Assembly: GCF_047946665.1 (NCBI RefSeq)
Contig: NZ_CP172312.1
Location: 372,001-436,000 of the forward strand
Direction: 5' to 3'
DNA length: 64,000 nucleotides
From: Allohahella sp002354735
GTDB taxonomy: Bacteria > Pseudomonadota > Gammaproteobacteria > Pseudomonadales > Oleiphilaceae
A program made the position numbers and the translations under genes. The notes beneath the pieces are model-generated. The model was not told the origin of the DNA, did not search any database, and saw only the letters and a program-made list of their open reading frames with translations. Positions 32,423-40,270 of this stretch are shown here, in pieces; position 1 is the stretch's first letter, and every line of letters starts with the position of its first letter.

Positions 32423-34708
32423 ATGTCAAATGCAACAGACGCTTACGCCGGAGCTGCGGCTCATACCGATGTCGAATCACTCATCGATGAGCTTATTGCC
32501 AGAGTCGGCAAACGTATCGTCATTGGCTTGCCGCTCGGAATAGGGAAGGCTGCGACAGTCATCAATGCCTTGTATCGACGCGCGAAAGCCGATCCCTCAC
32601 TATCGCTGAAGATCGTCACCGCACTCTCGCTTTCGGCGCCAGCGCCTAAATCTGGGCTTGAAGCGCGCTTCCTCAAAGCTTTTCTAAAGCGAAATTATGC
32701 TGATGTTGCGACCCTCGATTACGACAGGGCTGTGAGGTCGGGTGAGCTGCCTGCGAACGTCGAAGTGACGGAGTTCTTTCTTCAGGCTGCGGGTTATCTG
32801 GGAAACAACTACGCTCAACAGCACTACATCTCGAGCAATTACACACACGTAGTGCGGGATCTCCTTCTGCAAGGTATCAACGTGATTGCCCAGTATGTAG
32901 CGCCAGACCCGGAGACCGCGGCGGGTCTGGCGCCGAGATGTTTTTCGCTGAGCTGCAATCCCGATCTCACACTTGATCTCAACGTCGAACTCAATCGATT
33001 GAAAGCCGCTGGCAAGCCTGTCTGTCGAATTGCTGAGATCAACGATAATCTGCCTTTCATGCCGAATGATGCGGTGGTCGGCGTTGACGATTTCGAATTG
33101 ATATTCGACCCGCCAAAGCCGCATTCACCGCTGTTTGCAGTGCCTTCTATGGCGGTTGGTCCTGCGGAGCACATGATTGGGTTCTATGCGAGTTCACTGT
33201 TGCGCGATGCCGGAACACTGCAGATCGGCATCGGCTCTCTCGGAACTGCCCTGGTGCACAGCACCATACTTCGGCAGCACGAGAACGAGCGATATACCCA
33301 ATTCGCTGACCTGATCAAATTACAGGAACGTTTTCCGGTTGTTGCCGATATCGGCGGTGTTGAGCCTTTCACGACCGGCCTTTATGGGTGCAGCGAGATG
33401 CTGACCGACGGCTTCGTACAATTGATGCGTCGAAAAATCCTGACCAGGCCCGTGTATAAGGATCTGGCCTTGCAGCAGGCGCTGCACGCCCTGGCTGACT
33501 CGGCGACGGTCGAGCCGATGCTGAACCGGAAGGCTTCGTTACCGTTGATAGATGCGCTGGTGGCCAGTGGTGCTATCGACAGGGTGCTCTGCGACGCGGA
33601 TCTTGCCTACCTCAAGGCGATAGGTGTCATGAAGTCGGGGGTGGAGTTACGGGAAGGGAAGCTCTACTTCGACGCCTACGAGTGTACTGCCGATACCACC
33701 GATACCGAAACGAGAACGGCGCTAGAAGATGCCTTGTTCGCCGATGAACTTCTCTATGGCATCCTGGCGCACGGCGGATTCTTCCTCGGGCCAAAAGAGT
33801 TTTACGACGCCTTGCGGAACATGGAGGCGACTGAGCGCTCTGCGATCTGCATGACCAGCGTGCGCTACATCAACTCGTTGTATGATCACCGTCTTGGTAC
33901 GGAGCAACTGAAGATAGCGCAGCGCGCCCAGGCCCGCCTCATGAATTCCGCCATGATGGTAACTGCCGGAGGTGCCGCCGTGTCGGACGGTCTTGACGAC
34001 GGCCGGGTGGTGAGCGGTGTAGGTGGTCAGTTCAACTTCGTCGAAATGGCGCATCAGCTGCCTGGTGCGCGTTCGGTACTCATGCTGAAATCCACGCGTG
34101 AGGCGGGCGGAGAGACGCGCTCGAATATCGTCTTCAACTATGCGCACCAGACCATACCACGTCATCTCCGCGACATATTCATTACCGAATATGGCATAGC
34201 GGATACCCGAGGAAAACAGGACGCGGAGGTCTATGCTGCCATCATCAGTATTGCCGACAGCCGCTTTCAGCCTGCGCTGATCGAGCAGGCAAAGCAGGCG
34301 GGTAAACTACCGAAGGACTTCCGCCTCGATGCGGCGCACACCAATAACTTTCCCAGCACTTACCAGCATGCGATGCAACAGCTCGACACATCCTTTACCG
34401 CCGAGACCCCAGCCTTCCCGCCGTTTCCATTCGACTGCGCTTTCACTGACACCGAGCTGAGGGTGGGCAAGGCGCTAAAATGGCTGAAGACTGCCACTGC
34501 CTCACGTGCAGGGATGGCCGAGACGGTGGCGAAGGCATGGCTCCTCAAGACGGAAGCCTATGAAGTAGACGCCAAAGCACTCGAGTTGATGGGTTATGAG
34601 GGTAAATGGAATACAGCCGAAGGCTGGCGGGCCGGTCTCAAGGCGGAGACCGAGTTCAGGCTCTTTCTGCTGGCCATGCGGCAGACCGCCGACGATGCAG
34701 AGGCTTGA
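32423..34708 (+). CDS. Acetyl-CoA hydrolase/transferase family protein (long form)
   Basis: 761 residues. The N-terminal part holds RIVIGLPLGIGKAATVINAL and the family's NYTHVVRDLL segment. The middle repeats the CoA-transferase fold (LQIGIGSLGTALVHSTIL, SEMLTDGFVQLM). The C-terminal part has the AcetylCoA_hyd_C pattern: VSGVGGQFNFVEMAHQLPGARSVLMLKSTREAGG followed by FITEYGIADTRGKQDAEV, where Glu of ITEYG is the expected catalytic residue. The family hydrolyses acetyl-CoA or moves CoA between acyl groups. This protein is much longer than the ~430-650-residue better-known members, with an extra ~100 C-terminal residues. It lies 53 nt after the secreted unknown gene. Confidence 0.8.
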   Translation: MSNATDAYAGAAAHTDVESLIDELIARVGKRIVIGLPLGIGKAATVINALYRRAKADPSLSLKIVTALSLSAPAPKSGLEARFLKAFLKRNYADVATLDYDRAVRSGELPANVEVTEFFLQAAGYLGNNYAQQHYISSNYTHVVRDLLLQGINVIAQYVAPDPETAAGLAPRCFSLSCNPDLTLDLNVELNRLKAAGKPVCRIAEINDNLPFMPNDAVVGVDDFELIFDPPKPHSPLFAVPSMAVGPAEHMIGFYASSLLRDAGTLQIGIGSLGTALVHSTILRQHENERYTQFADLIKLQERFPVVADIGGVEPFTTGLYGCSEMLTDGFVQLMRRKILTRPVYKDLALQQALHALADSATVEPMLNRKASLPLIDALVASGAIDRVLCDADLAYLKAIGVMKSGVELREGKLYFDAYECTADTTDTETRTALEDALFADELLYGILAHGGFFLGPKEFYDALRNMEATERSAICMTSVRYINSLYDHRLGTEQLKIAQRAQARLMNSAMMVTAGGAAVSDGLDDGRVVSGVGGQFNFVEMAHQLPGARSVLMLKSTREAGGETRSNIVFNYAHQTIPRHLRDIFITEYGIADTRGKQDAEVYAAIISIADSRFQPALIEQAKQAGKLPKDFRLDAAHTNNFPSTYQHAMQQLDTSFTAETPAFPPFPFDCAFTDTELRVGKALKWLKTATASRAGMAETVAKAWLLKTEAYEVDAKALELMGYEGKWNTAEGWRAGLKAETEFRLFLLAMRQTADDAEA

Positions 34709-34723
34709 TGCACCTCTGACTAG

Positions 34724-35563
34724 TCACTGAAAGCGGCCAAGCTTGCCCTTGATTGGCGGTGGTGGTGGCCCAGGCGGCTTTTCCAGTGCGGCCAGGAGTC
34801 GAGCATGGCCTGCATTCACAGCTGCCGACGCCAGTCGTGTGATTTCCGCAGTCGACGAATCTGGTGAGGTGGGTATTGCCGGATGCGCCATCAGATGAAC
34901 ACTTCCGCCAGGGTTGCGAAGGTAGCGCTTGAGGTGCGAGAGCATATCATCATCGCCTACGAAGGGTGCTGCATAGTTCAGCGTCCCATCGCACTCATAA
35001 AGAATTGTCATGGGCTGTAAAGGCACGCCGGCCTGAATCGCAGCGGCAAACAGCTTGCTATGAAAGCGCCTCACGGTGAGTCCCTGTGTGGTCGTGCCTT
35101 CGGGAAACATCAGTATGCTCTTATCGGCTTGCAGAAAACCGCGCAGGTCATCGATGACACTGCCAGCGTTATTGCCGCCCCGTTTTATGAAGAGCGTTCC
35201 GGCAACTTCGGCTAGCCATCCGACGAGCGGCCACTGCCTTACCTCGATTTTGGACAGGAAGTGGACCTTTGTCGTTGCCGCAAAGACGGCAATATCGATC
35301 CACGACACGTGATTGCTCACCATCATGCAAGTGGCCGTGGTGGGTTCCCCGTAGCGATGGATACGAAGGCCCATGACCTTGCAAAAGCCCTTGGCCCAGA
35401 GGTGGGTAACGCCAGACGGTGAATAGCGTCCACCTGAGAGTGCCCGTCTGGCAATGAAGTAAAGCGCAAAGAGTGCGCCACTAAGAAAATAGATGATGAC
35501 TGCGCCGACACGAAGGCCGAGTCTGATGTTCTGGAACAGACTGTGCTTATTCTGGGACTGCAA
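34724..35563 (-). CDS. olsA: 1-acyl-glycerol/lyso-ornithine-lipid O-acyltransferase (PlsC family)
   Basis: 279 residues. A transmembrane helix at about 16-38 anchors the enzyme. The PlsC motifs are VSNHVSWIDIAVF (HX4D) at about 83, FIKRGG at about 120, MFPEGTTTQGL at about 148 and GVPLQPMTILYE. Alone it could be a phosphatidate-synthesis acyltransferase, but it directly follows olsB with a 17-nt overlap. In this pairing OlsA esterifies the hydroxyl of lyso-ornithine lipid, so olsA is the better name. The Pro-rich tail (PPGPPPPPIKGK) is peculiar. It is probably transcribed from the Pho-type promoter upstream of olsB. Confidence 0.82.
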   Translation of the reverse strand: MQSQNKHSLFQNIRLGLRVGAVIIYFLSGALFALYFIARRALSGGRYSPSGVTHLWAKGFCKVMGLRIHRYGEPTTATCMMVSNHVSWIDIAVFAATTKVHFLSKIEVRQWPLVGWLAEVAGTLFIKRGGNNAGSVIDDLRGFLQADKSILMFPEGTTTQGLTVRRFHSKLFAAAIQAGVPLQPMTILYECDGTLNYAAPFVGDDDMLSHLKRYLRNPGGSVHLMAHPAIPTSPDSSTAEITRLASAAVNAGHARLLAALEKPPGPPPPPIKGKLGRFQ

Positions 35564-36374
35564 TTCCTGTGGTTTCCTTGTCTTTCAGAAAATGACGGGC
35601 GTATCTCGCCTCCAGTGCGCTGACTTCAAGCAAAATGAAGAGATCAGCGCAGCGGAAGTGGGGATCCCAGCAAGGGTCGCCGCCGATGCGGGCCCCGAGT
35701 CTCAGATACGCTCGGATCAGTGGCGGGATCATAACCTTTTGTTTGCGCCCGTACATGCTTTTCACATTTTCGGCCTGGCGAGGCAGCGCGTTCCGAGGCT
35801 CGACCCGAAGCTCGGGGTCGATAAGATGACTGTTGTGGATCTGCCGGGTTATGGACCAGGCCTCATCAAATCCCTCGGAGACACTTATCGATCCGCAGCC
35901 CATCAGGTAGTCATAGTCGTGATCGAGCACGTATCTGGCGATACCCGACCACAGGAGGGCCAAGGTGGCGCCATTACGAAATGCCGGGGCCACGCAGGTT
36001 CTGCCGATTTCGAGTTTGCGACCAGATAGTGCTGTGATGGCAGCGAGATCGAACTCACTTTCTGAATAGAATCCGCCACAGTTCTCTGCCTGACGGTCAT
36101 CAAGCAGACGGGTCGTGGCAACGACCCTGCCGCTCACATTGTCAACCACCAACAGATGATCACAGTGTTGATCGTAGTGATCTATATCGAGTCCCGCAGT
36201 CGGGGTTTGAAGCTCCGCGCCGTACTCTTCGGTAAAGACCATGAAGCGTAGCCGCTGAGCTGCGCTGAGCTCCTCGGCCGTTCGAGCTACCTTCACGAAA
36301 AGCTCCGCACGTTTGGGCGCAGGTGATGTCTTGATGGCGAGGGCAGCGTTATTTACTGTGAGCAATGCGTCCAT
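35547..36374 (-). CDS. olsB: L-ornithine N-alpha-acyltransferase OlsB
   Basis: 275 residues from the ATG at 36374, which has AGAGG 5 nt upstream. In-frame ATGs at 36437 and 36458 lie inside the -10 and the Pho box of its promoter and can be set aside. It matches the GNAT-like OlsB/hemolysin-acyltransferase family: LRFMVFTEEYGAE, DHLLVVDNVSGRVVATTRLL, EIGRTCVAPAFRNGATLALLWSGIARY (acyl carrier binding) and YLMGCGSISVSEGFDEA. It attaches a 3-hydroxyacyl chain from ACP to ornithine, the first step of phosphate-free ornithine lipid synthesis at the inner membrane. It diverges from an RstA-like regulator gene. Confidence 0.85.
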   Translation of the reverse strand: MDALLTVNNAALAIKTSPAPKRAELFVKVARTAEELSAAQRLRFMVFTEEYGAELQTPTAGLDIDHYDQHCDHLLVVDNVSGRVVATTRLLDDRQAENCGGFYSESEFDLAAITALSGRKLEIGRTCVAPAFRNGATLALLWSGIARYVLDHDYDYLMGCGSISVSEGFDEAWSITRQIHNSHLIDPELRVEPRNALPRQAENVKSMYGRKQKVMIPPLIRAYLRLGARIGGDPCWDPHFRCADLFILLEVSALEARYARHFLKDKETTGIAVPE

Positions 36375-36435
36375 GGAAACCTCTGAGCAAGCGCGCGCCT
36401 CTGCAGTTTCAGGCGCTGGATTGACAAACCAGTCC

Positions 36436-36469
36436 ATAGTAGAGCCCGAGTGTGACATGACGGTGACAG
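36436..36469 (-). promoter_or_regulatory. Pho box and -10 element of the olsBA promoter
   Basis: Read on the minus strand: CTGTCACCGTCATGTCAC (36469-36452), with both TGTCA half-sites 11 bp apart as in the PhoB consensus CTGTCATAWAWCTGTCAY. A 10-nt spacer and TACTAT as -10 (36441-36436) follow. E. coli phoA has the same 10-nt distance between Pho box and -10. As in Pho promoters there is no good -35. The olsB start is ~60 nt downstream of the -10. Confidence 0.7.
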
Positions 36470-36479
36470 TAACAAAAAG

Positions 36480-36507
36480 TTGCTTAACACAGCTTCTTGG
36501 CTATCTT
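36480..36507 (+). promoter_or_regulatory. Candidate promoter of the RstA-like regulator
   Basis: TTGCTT (36480-36485), 16-nt spacer, TATCTT (36502-36507). It ends 20 nt before the ATG at 36528 and begins 11 nt after the Pho-type repeats, which therefore could also influence this divergent gene. Confidence 0.4.
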
Positions 36508-36527
36508 TTTGTACAAGAATCAAAAAA

Positions 36528-37310
36528 ATGGCTCAGAGTCATGTTCCAACTTACGAAGTGAGATCAGACATCGTGGATAACAGCGAAGCTTGGCGGATAT
36601 TAATTGTCGAAGATGACGAACGGTTGGCTGAATTGACCAAGGAGTATCTTGAGTCCAACGGTCTGATCGTCAGCGTCGAAGAAAATGGCACCAGAGCGAT
36701 TGAGCGCATTCAGACTGAACAGCCTGACCTCGTTGTACTCGATCTCATGCTTCCCGGCGAAGATGGCCTTTCGATCTGTCGTAAGGTACGACCGAGTTAC
36801 ACAGGTCCGATTCTGATGCTGACAGCGCGCACTGATGATCTCGATCAGGTGCTGGGGCTGGAGATGGGCGCCGATGACTACATGTGCAAGCCAGTCAGGC
36901 CGCGCGTGTTGCTCGCCAGGGTAAGAGCGCTGCTTCGTCGTATCAATGAGTCCGGAACCAATGTCAAGGAGCCTGTAGATGCAGCTCGCTCCGGCGACGA
37001 GCCTTCCAGGCTACAGTTCAACAATCTTGTGATCGATCGATCCATGCGTGAAGCCTGGCTGGATGACGCGAGTATCGATCTGACCAGTGCGGAATTCGAC
37101 CTGCTCTGGCTGCTGGCCAGTAACGCGGGCAGAGTGCTCAGCCGCGAGGAAATCTTCACTGCGCTCAGAGGCATCGAATACGACGGGCAGGACCGTTCGA
37201 TCGATGTCAGGGTCTCGCGAATCAGACCCAAGATTGGTGACGATCCAGTTCATCCGAGACGAATCAAGACGGTTCGCAGTAAGGGGTATCTCTTCGTCAG
37301 GGAAATCTAA
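36528..37310 (+). CDS. RstA-like response regulator (OmpR family)
   Basis: 260 residues from the ATG at 36528; the frame opens at 36480, but that lies in the promoter. The receiver domain has EDD at 28-30 as acidic pocket, LDLMLPGEDG with phospho-acceptor Asp72, MLTART, and KPV with Lys121. The C-terminal winged helix (LTSAEFDLLWLLASNAGRVLSREEIFTALRGIEYDGQDRSIDVRVSRIRPKI) is OmpR/PhoB type, and GIEYDGQDRSID closely resembles RstA. The stop shares a base with the histidine kinase start (TAATG). It probably regulates envelope or acid/nutrient stress genes; targets are unknown. Confidence 0.85.
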   Translation: MAQSHVPTYEVRSDIVDNSEAWRILIVEDDERLAELTKEYLESNGLIVSVEENGTRAIERIQTEQPDLVVLDLMLPGEDGLSICRKVRPSYTGPILMLTARTDDLDQVLGLEMGADDYMCKPVRPRVLLARVRALLRRINESGTNVKEPVDAARSGDEPSRLQFNNLVIDRSMREAWLDDASIDLTSAEFDLLWLLASNAGRVLSREEIFTALRGIEYDGQDRSIDVRVSRIRPKIGDDPVHPRRIKTVRSKGYLFVREI

Positions 37311-39010
37311 TGACATCCGGATGTTCCTGGCATCCTGCCAGGTCGGCCATCAGGCAGATGATCAGTTCGGCAAGGCAGAACAGCGCCAGCTGGAAGCGTT
37401 GGGCTGGTATGGACGATCTCCCGATAGCCGATAACGTTTTCCTGCGGGTTTTTTTTGGCGTGGCTGGCGCGCTGCTGATCTATGCCGTCTTTGCTATCGC
37501 AATCTTTCACTTCCTCAACACCACCCGCTACAGCGACTATCGAGAGCAGCGAGTCACGCCGTTGATAACCTGGTTGGCGGAAGATATACGACCGCGGCTA
37601 GACCTGCTGAGCGCCATCACCGGGAGCAGCGAAATATATGCGCTCCGTGAGCTGCACGAGTTACCGCTGACCGGCATTCAGCGCGAGCGTCTGCTCGCCG
37701 GGCAAAGCGTCGTCGTCCCCTATCACGGCGGCACTCAGGCCTTCGGCATGCTTGCGACAGGGGAGGTCCTGTCTATTCTGTTTTCAGACCTGGAGCTCGA
37801 GACGGCGCTCTGGAGCTCCAGACTCGTTTCTATTCTCAGCAGGCAGAGTGATGAGGCTTTGCAGACAGCGACGGTGAAATCGCTGGCCAGGCGTCTCAAC
37901 CTTCCGCTGGTGCTGCAGCCGCTCGACAATATGGCGCTGTGGCAATTAAGCCTCAGGCAGCGATTCGCCCAGGAAGGCTGGACGGTCTTTCCCATCAATG
38001 CTCAACCGGACGCTGGTGTGGAGCAGCGGGCGCTGGCCGTGGCACTCGATGACAGACAGTTTCTTCAGTTATCTCCCTTGCCTCGGTTCAGGGTCTGGGC
38101 CTGGCCGGTTCTCGGAACACTCGTCGCGCTGGCGCTGGTTTGCGTCGGCGTGACCTTGCATCTGCTCCTGCAACAGATCGAGGGACGGCTGCGTAAGATA
38201 GAAACTGCTGCCAATCGAATTTCGCGAGGCGACATGGATGCACGAGTGGTAGATCAGCATGTCGACGCGGTCGGACGCCTTGGCAGCGTTTTCAACAGTA
38301 TGGCGGACCATATCCAGCGGCTGGTTGACGTGCAGCGGGAGATGATTCACGCCGTTTCGCACGAGCTTAGAACGCCTGTAGCCCGAATTCGATTCGGCAT
38401 CCAGATGATCGAGGATTTCGTCGACGACAAGGTCGTCACCAAGCAGCTTAAAGGTATTGATTCCGACATTCAGGAGCTCAATGAGCTGATCGATGAGATA
38501 TTGACCTATGCTCGGCTGGAGCAGGGCGGACCCATCCTCGACTTCCAGACGACGAACGTGAAAGACATCGTGCAGCAGATCGTCAGTGAACAGACTCGAA
38601 TCCATCAGCGCATAGCCATTCAGGCCAACATCCAGGTGGCTGATCCAAGATCGGTCGTTTCAGAGGTCGAGCCCCGATATATCCATCGCTCCATGCAGAA
38701 CCTCGTCGGTAATGCCGCCCGCTATGCGAAATCACAGGTACAGATCAACGCCAGCTTCGGCGACGAAACCATCAGAATAGACGTCGAAGATGATGGACCG
38801 GGTGTGCCGGAGGAAGACTGGGAACGTATCTTCACACCTTTCGCCCGTCTGGACGACAGTCGCACCAGAAGCAGTGGCGGCTATGGGCTGGGCCTTTCCA
38901 TCGTTCGTCGCATCCTGTATTGGCATGGGGGCCAGGCTTTTGTCGGGCGGAGTGCGTTGGGGGGCGCGAAGTTCAGCCTGGTCTGGCCACGGAAACAACT
39001 CAGCTCGTAA
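37310..39010 (+). CDS. RstB-like sensor histidine kinase
   Basis: 566 residues from the coupled ATG (GGGA 7 nt upstream); an ATG at 37409 gives a shorter, also plausible N-terminus. Transmembrane helices at about 44-68 and 264-287 flank a ~195-residue periplasmic sensor domain. Then come a HAMP domain, the dimerisation helix HAVSHELRTPVARIRFGIQM with phospho-acceptor His351, the N box NLVGNAARYAKSQV, and G boxes DDGPGVPEEDWERIFTPFARLD and SGGYGLGLSIVRRI. The VARIRF and SSGGYGLGLSIV variants are characteristic of RstB. It should phosphorylate the regulator encoded just upstream. A strong terminator follows. Confidence 0.88.
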   Translation: MTSGCSWHPARSAIRQMISSARQNSASWKRWAGMDDLPIADNVFLRVFFGVAGALLIYAVFAIAIFHFLNTTRYSDYREQRVTPLITWLAEDIRPRLDLLSAITGSSEIYALRELHELPLTGIQRERLLAGQSVVVPYHGGTQAFGMLATGEVLSILFSDLELETALWSSRLVSILSRQSDEALQTATVKSLARRLNLPLVLQPLDNMALWQLSLRQRFAQEGWTVFPINAQPDAGVEQRALAVALDDRQFLQLSPLPRFRVWAWPVLGTLVALALVCVGVTLHLLLQQIEGRLRKIETAANRISRGDMDARVVDQHVDAVGRLGSVFNSMADHIQRLVDVQREMIHAVSHELRTPVARIRFGIQMIEDFVDDKVVTKQLKGIDSDIQELNELIDEILTYARLEQGGPILDFQTTNVKDIVQQIVSEQTRIHQRIAIQANIQVADPRSVVSEVEPRYIHRSMQNLVGNAARYAKSQVQINASFGDETIRIDVEDDGPGVPEEDWERIFTPFARLDDSRTRSSGGYGLGLSIVRRILYWHGGQAFVGRSALGGAKFSLVWPRKQLSS

Positions 39011-39137
39011 CGAACGGTAACAAAATCAGACAGTTCAGCAACATACGGTATATTTGTGCTGAACTACACTTTAATCAGTGTTAAGGATGACGCTTTGAGG
39101 TTGTAGTTCTATCGAACTTTCCTTGTTTCATGTATTC

Positions 39138-39163
39138 GGGGCCATTTTTGGCCCTGTTTTTTT
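39138..39163 (+). terminator. Rho-independent terminator of the two-component operon
   Basis: Stem GGGCCA (39139-39144), loop TTTT, TGGCCC (39149-39154), then TG and seven T (39157-39163). It is oriented for the plus-strand regulator/kinase operon, ~130 nt after the kinase stop. Confidence 0.85.
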
Positions 39164-39196
39164 GCCTGTAGAAAAGTAGCCCGCCTTCGATCAGCT

Positions 39197-40270
39197 TCAG
39201 ACTGTTTCATGTCGTTCGAACGCAATCAGATGATCCGCCTGTACCCGGATAGGGAGAGATTCGTTCAGCTCGTAGTCATGATGGCTTGGACAGAGGATCT
39301 CTATACGTTTGCCAGACTTGAGCTCCAGCCTGTACAGGGTGGATGAGCCGGCGAAAACCTTACCAACGATTCTGGCGCTCAGGGAGCTTCTGCGGTCTTC
39401 AACGACGTCATCAGGCCTCAGGAGTACATCGACAGGATGGCCCTCCGGCCAGCGGTAGGCCCGATTGCCGATCAATAGCCCCAGTTCAGTCTCTATCGCC
39501 TCACCGCTGCGCATAACGCCTTCCAGCAGCGTTCCCCTGCCGATGAAATTGGCCACGAAGCGATTGGCCGGCTCGTGATAGAGATTGAATGGCGAGTCCC
39601 ACTGCTGAAGTACGCCATCTTTCAGAATGCCCACCTGATCCGCCATTGCGAAAGCTTCCTGCTGGTCATGCGTCACCATGAGCGCGGTCGCGTTGCGTTG
39701 TTTGAGAATGTCGCGAATATCAAGACTCAGGCGCCCCCGCAGTTCGGCATCGAGGCTGGAAAACGGTTCGTCCAGCAGCAGTAGCGAAGGTTCGGGCGCT
39801 AAAGCACGGGCGAGGGCGACCCGCTGCTGCTGACCACCACTCAGTTCATGAGGATACTGTTCGCCAAAGCCATGGAGGCCGACGAGATCGAGCAACTGGG
39901 CTACTGTCTGTTTGCGCTTCTGTCTGCCGAGTCGGTCGAGTCCAAACGCAATGTTCTCGTTTACCGAAAAGTGGGGGAAGAGGGCAAAATCCTGAAACAC
40001 CATGCCGATGGCTCGATGCTCAGGCGAAACATTCACTGTAGTCGATGATAATAGGCGCCCACCAATTGTCACCTGACCAGCGGAGACTGTGTTGAACCCC
40101 GCGAGGGTCTTGAGCAGGGTGGTCTTGCCACAGCCACTAGGTCCAAGTAGGCAAGCTATCTCGCCTGGCTTCAGAACGAACGACACCCCATGCAGAACGT
40201 CCTGGCCCTCGTAGCCAGCGGAGAGTCCTTCTATCTCAAGCGCATAGCGCTGATCAGTCGACACGACCAT
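39197..40270 (-). CDS. ABC transporter ATP-binding protein (FbpC/PotA-like)
   Basis: 357 residues. Walker A is LLGPSGCGKTTLLKTLAGF at about 37, the Q loop lies in MVFQDFALFPHFSVNENIAFGL, the signature is LSGGQQQRVALARALA, Walker B is LLLLDEPFSSLDAELR, and the H loop is MVTHDQQEAFAMAD. The C-terminal ~120 residues form a TOBE-type regulatory domain. It is closest in layout to ferric-iron (FbpC) or polyamine/thiamine importer ATPases of the CUT/Fe3+ class. No permease or binding-protein gene is in the window, so it is an orphan subunit here. It overlaps the end of argF by 17 nt and may be co-transcribed with it. Confidence 0.85.
   Translation of the reverse strand: MVVSTDQRYALEIEGLSAGYEGQDVLHGVSFVLKPGEIACLLGPSGCGKTTLLKTLAGFNTVSAGQVTIGGRLLSSTTVNVSPEHRAIGMVFQDFALFPHFSVNENIAFGLDRLGRQKRKQTVAQLLDLVGLHGFGEQYPHELSGGQQQRVALARALAPEPSLLLLDEPFSSLDAELRGRLSLDIRDILKQRNATALMVTHDQQEAFAMADQVGILKDGVLQQWDSPFNLYHEPANRFVANFIGRGTLLEGVMRSGEAIETELGLLIGNRAYRWPEGHPVDVLLRPDDVVEDRRSSLSARIVGKVFAGSSTLYRLELKSGKRIEILCPSHHDYELNESLPIRVQADHLIAFERHETV

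Noticed and set aside
35493..36029. 178-codon plus-strand open frame opposite olsA/olsB
   Set aside because: Antisense to two well-supported acyltransferase genes; no ribosome site or family pattern.
36375..36458. Longer OlsB start at 36458
   Set aside because: It would begin inside the Pho box and include the -10; no ribosome site, and the extra 28 residues look unrelated to OlsB.
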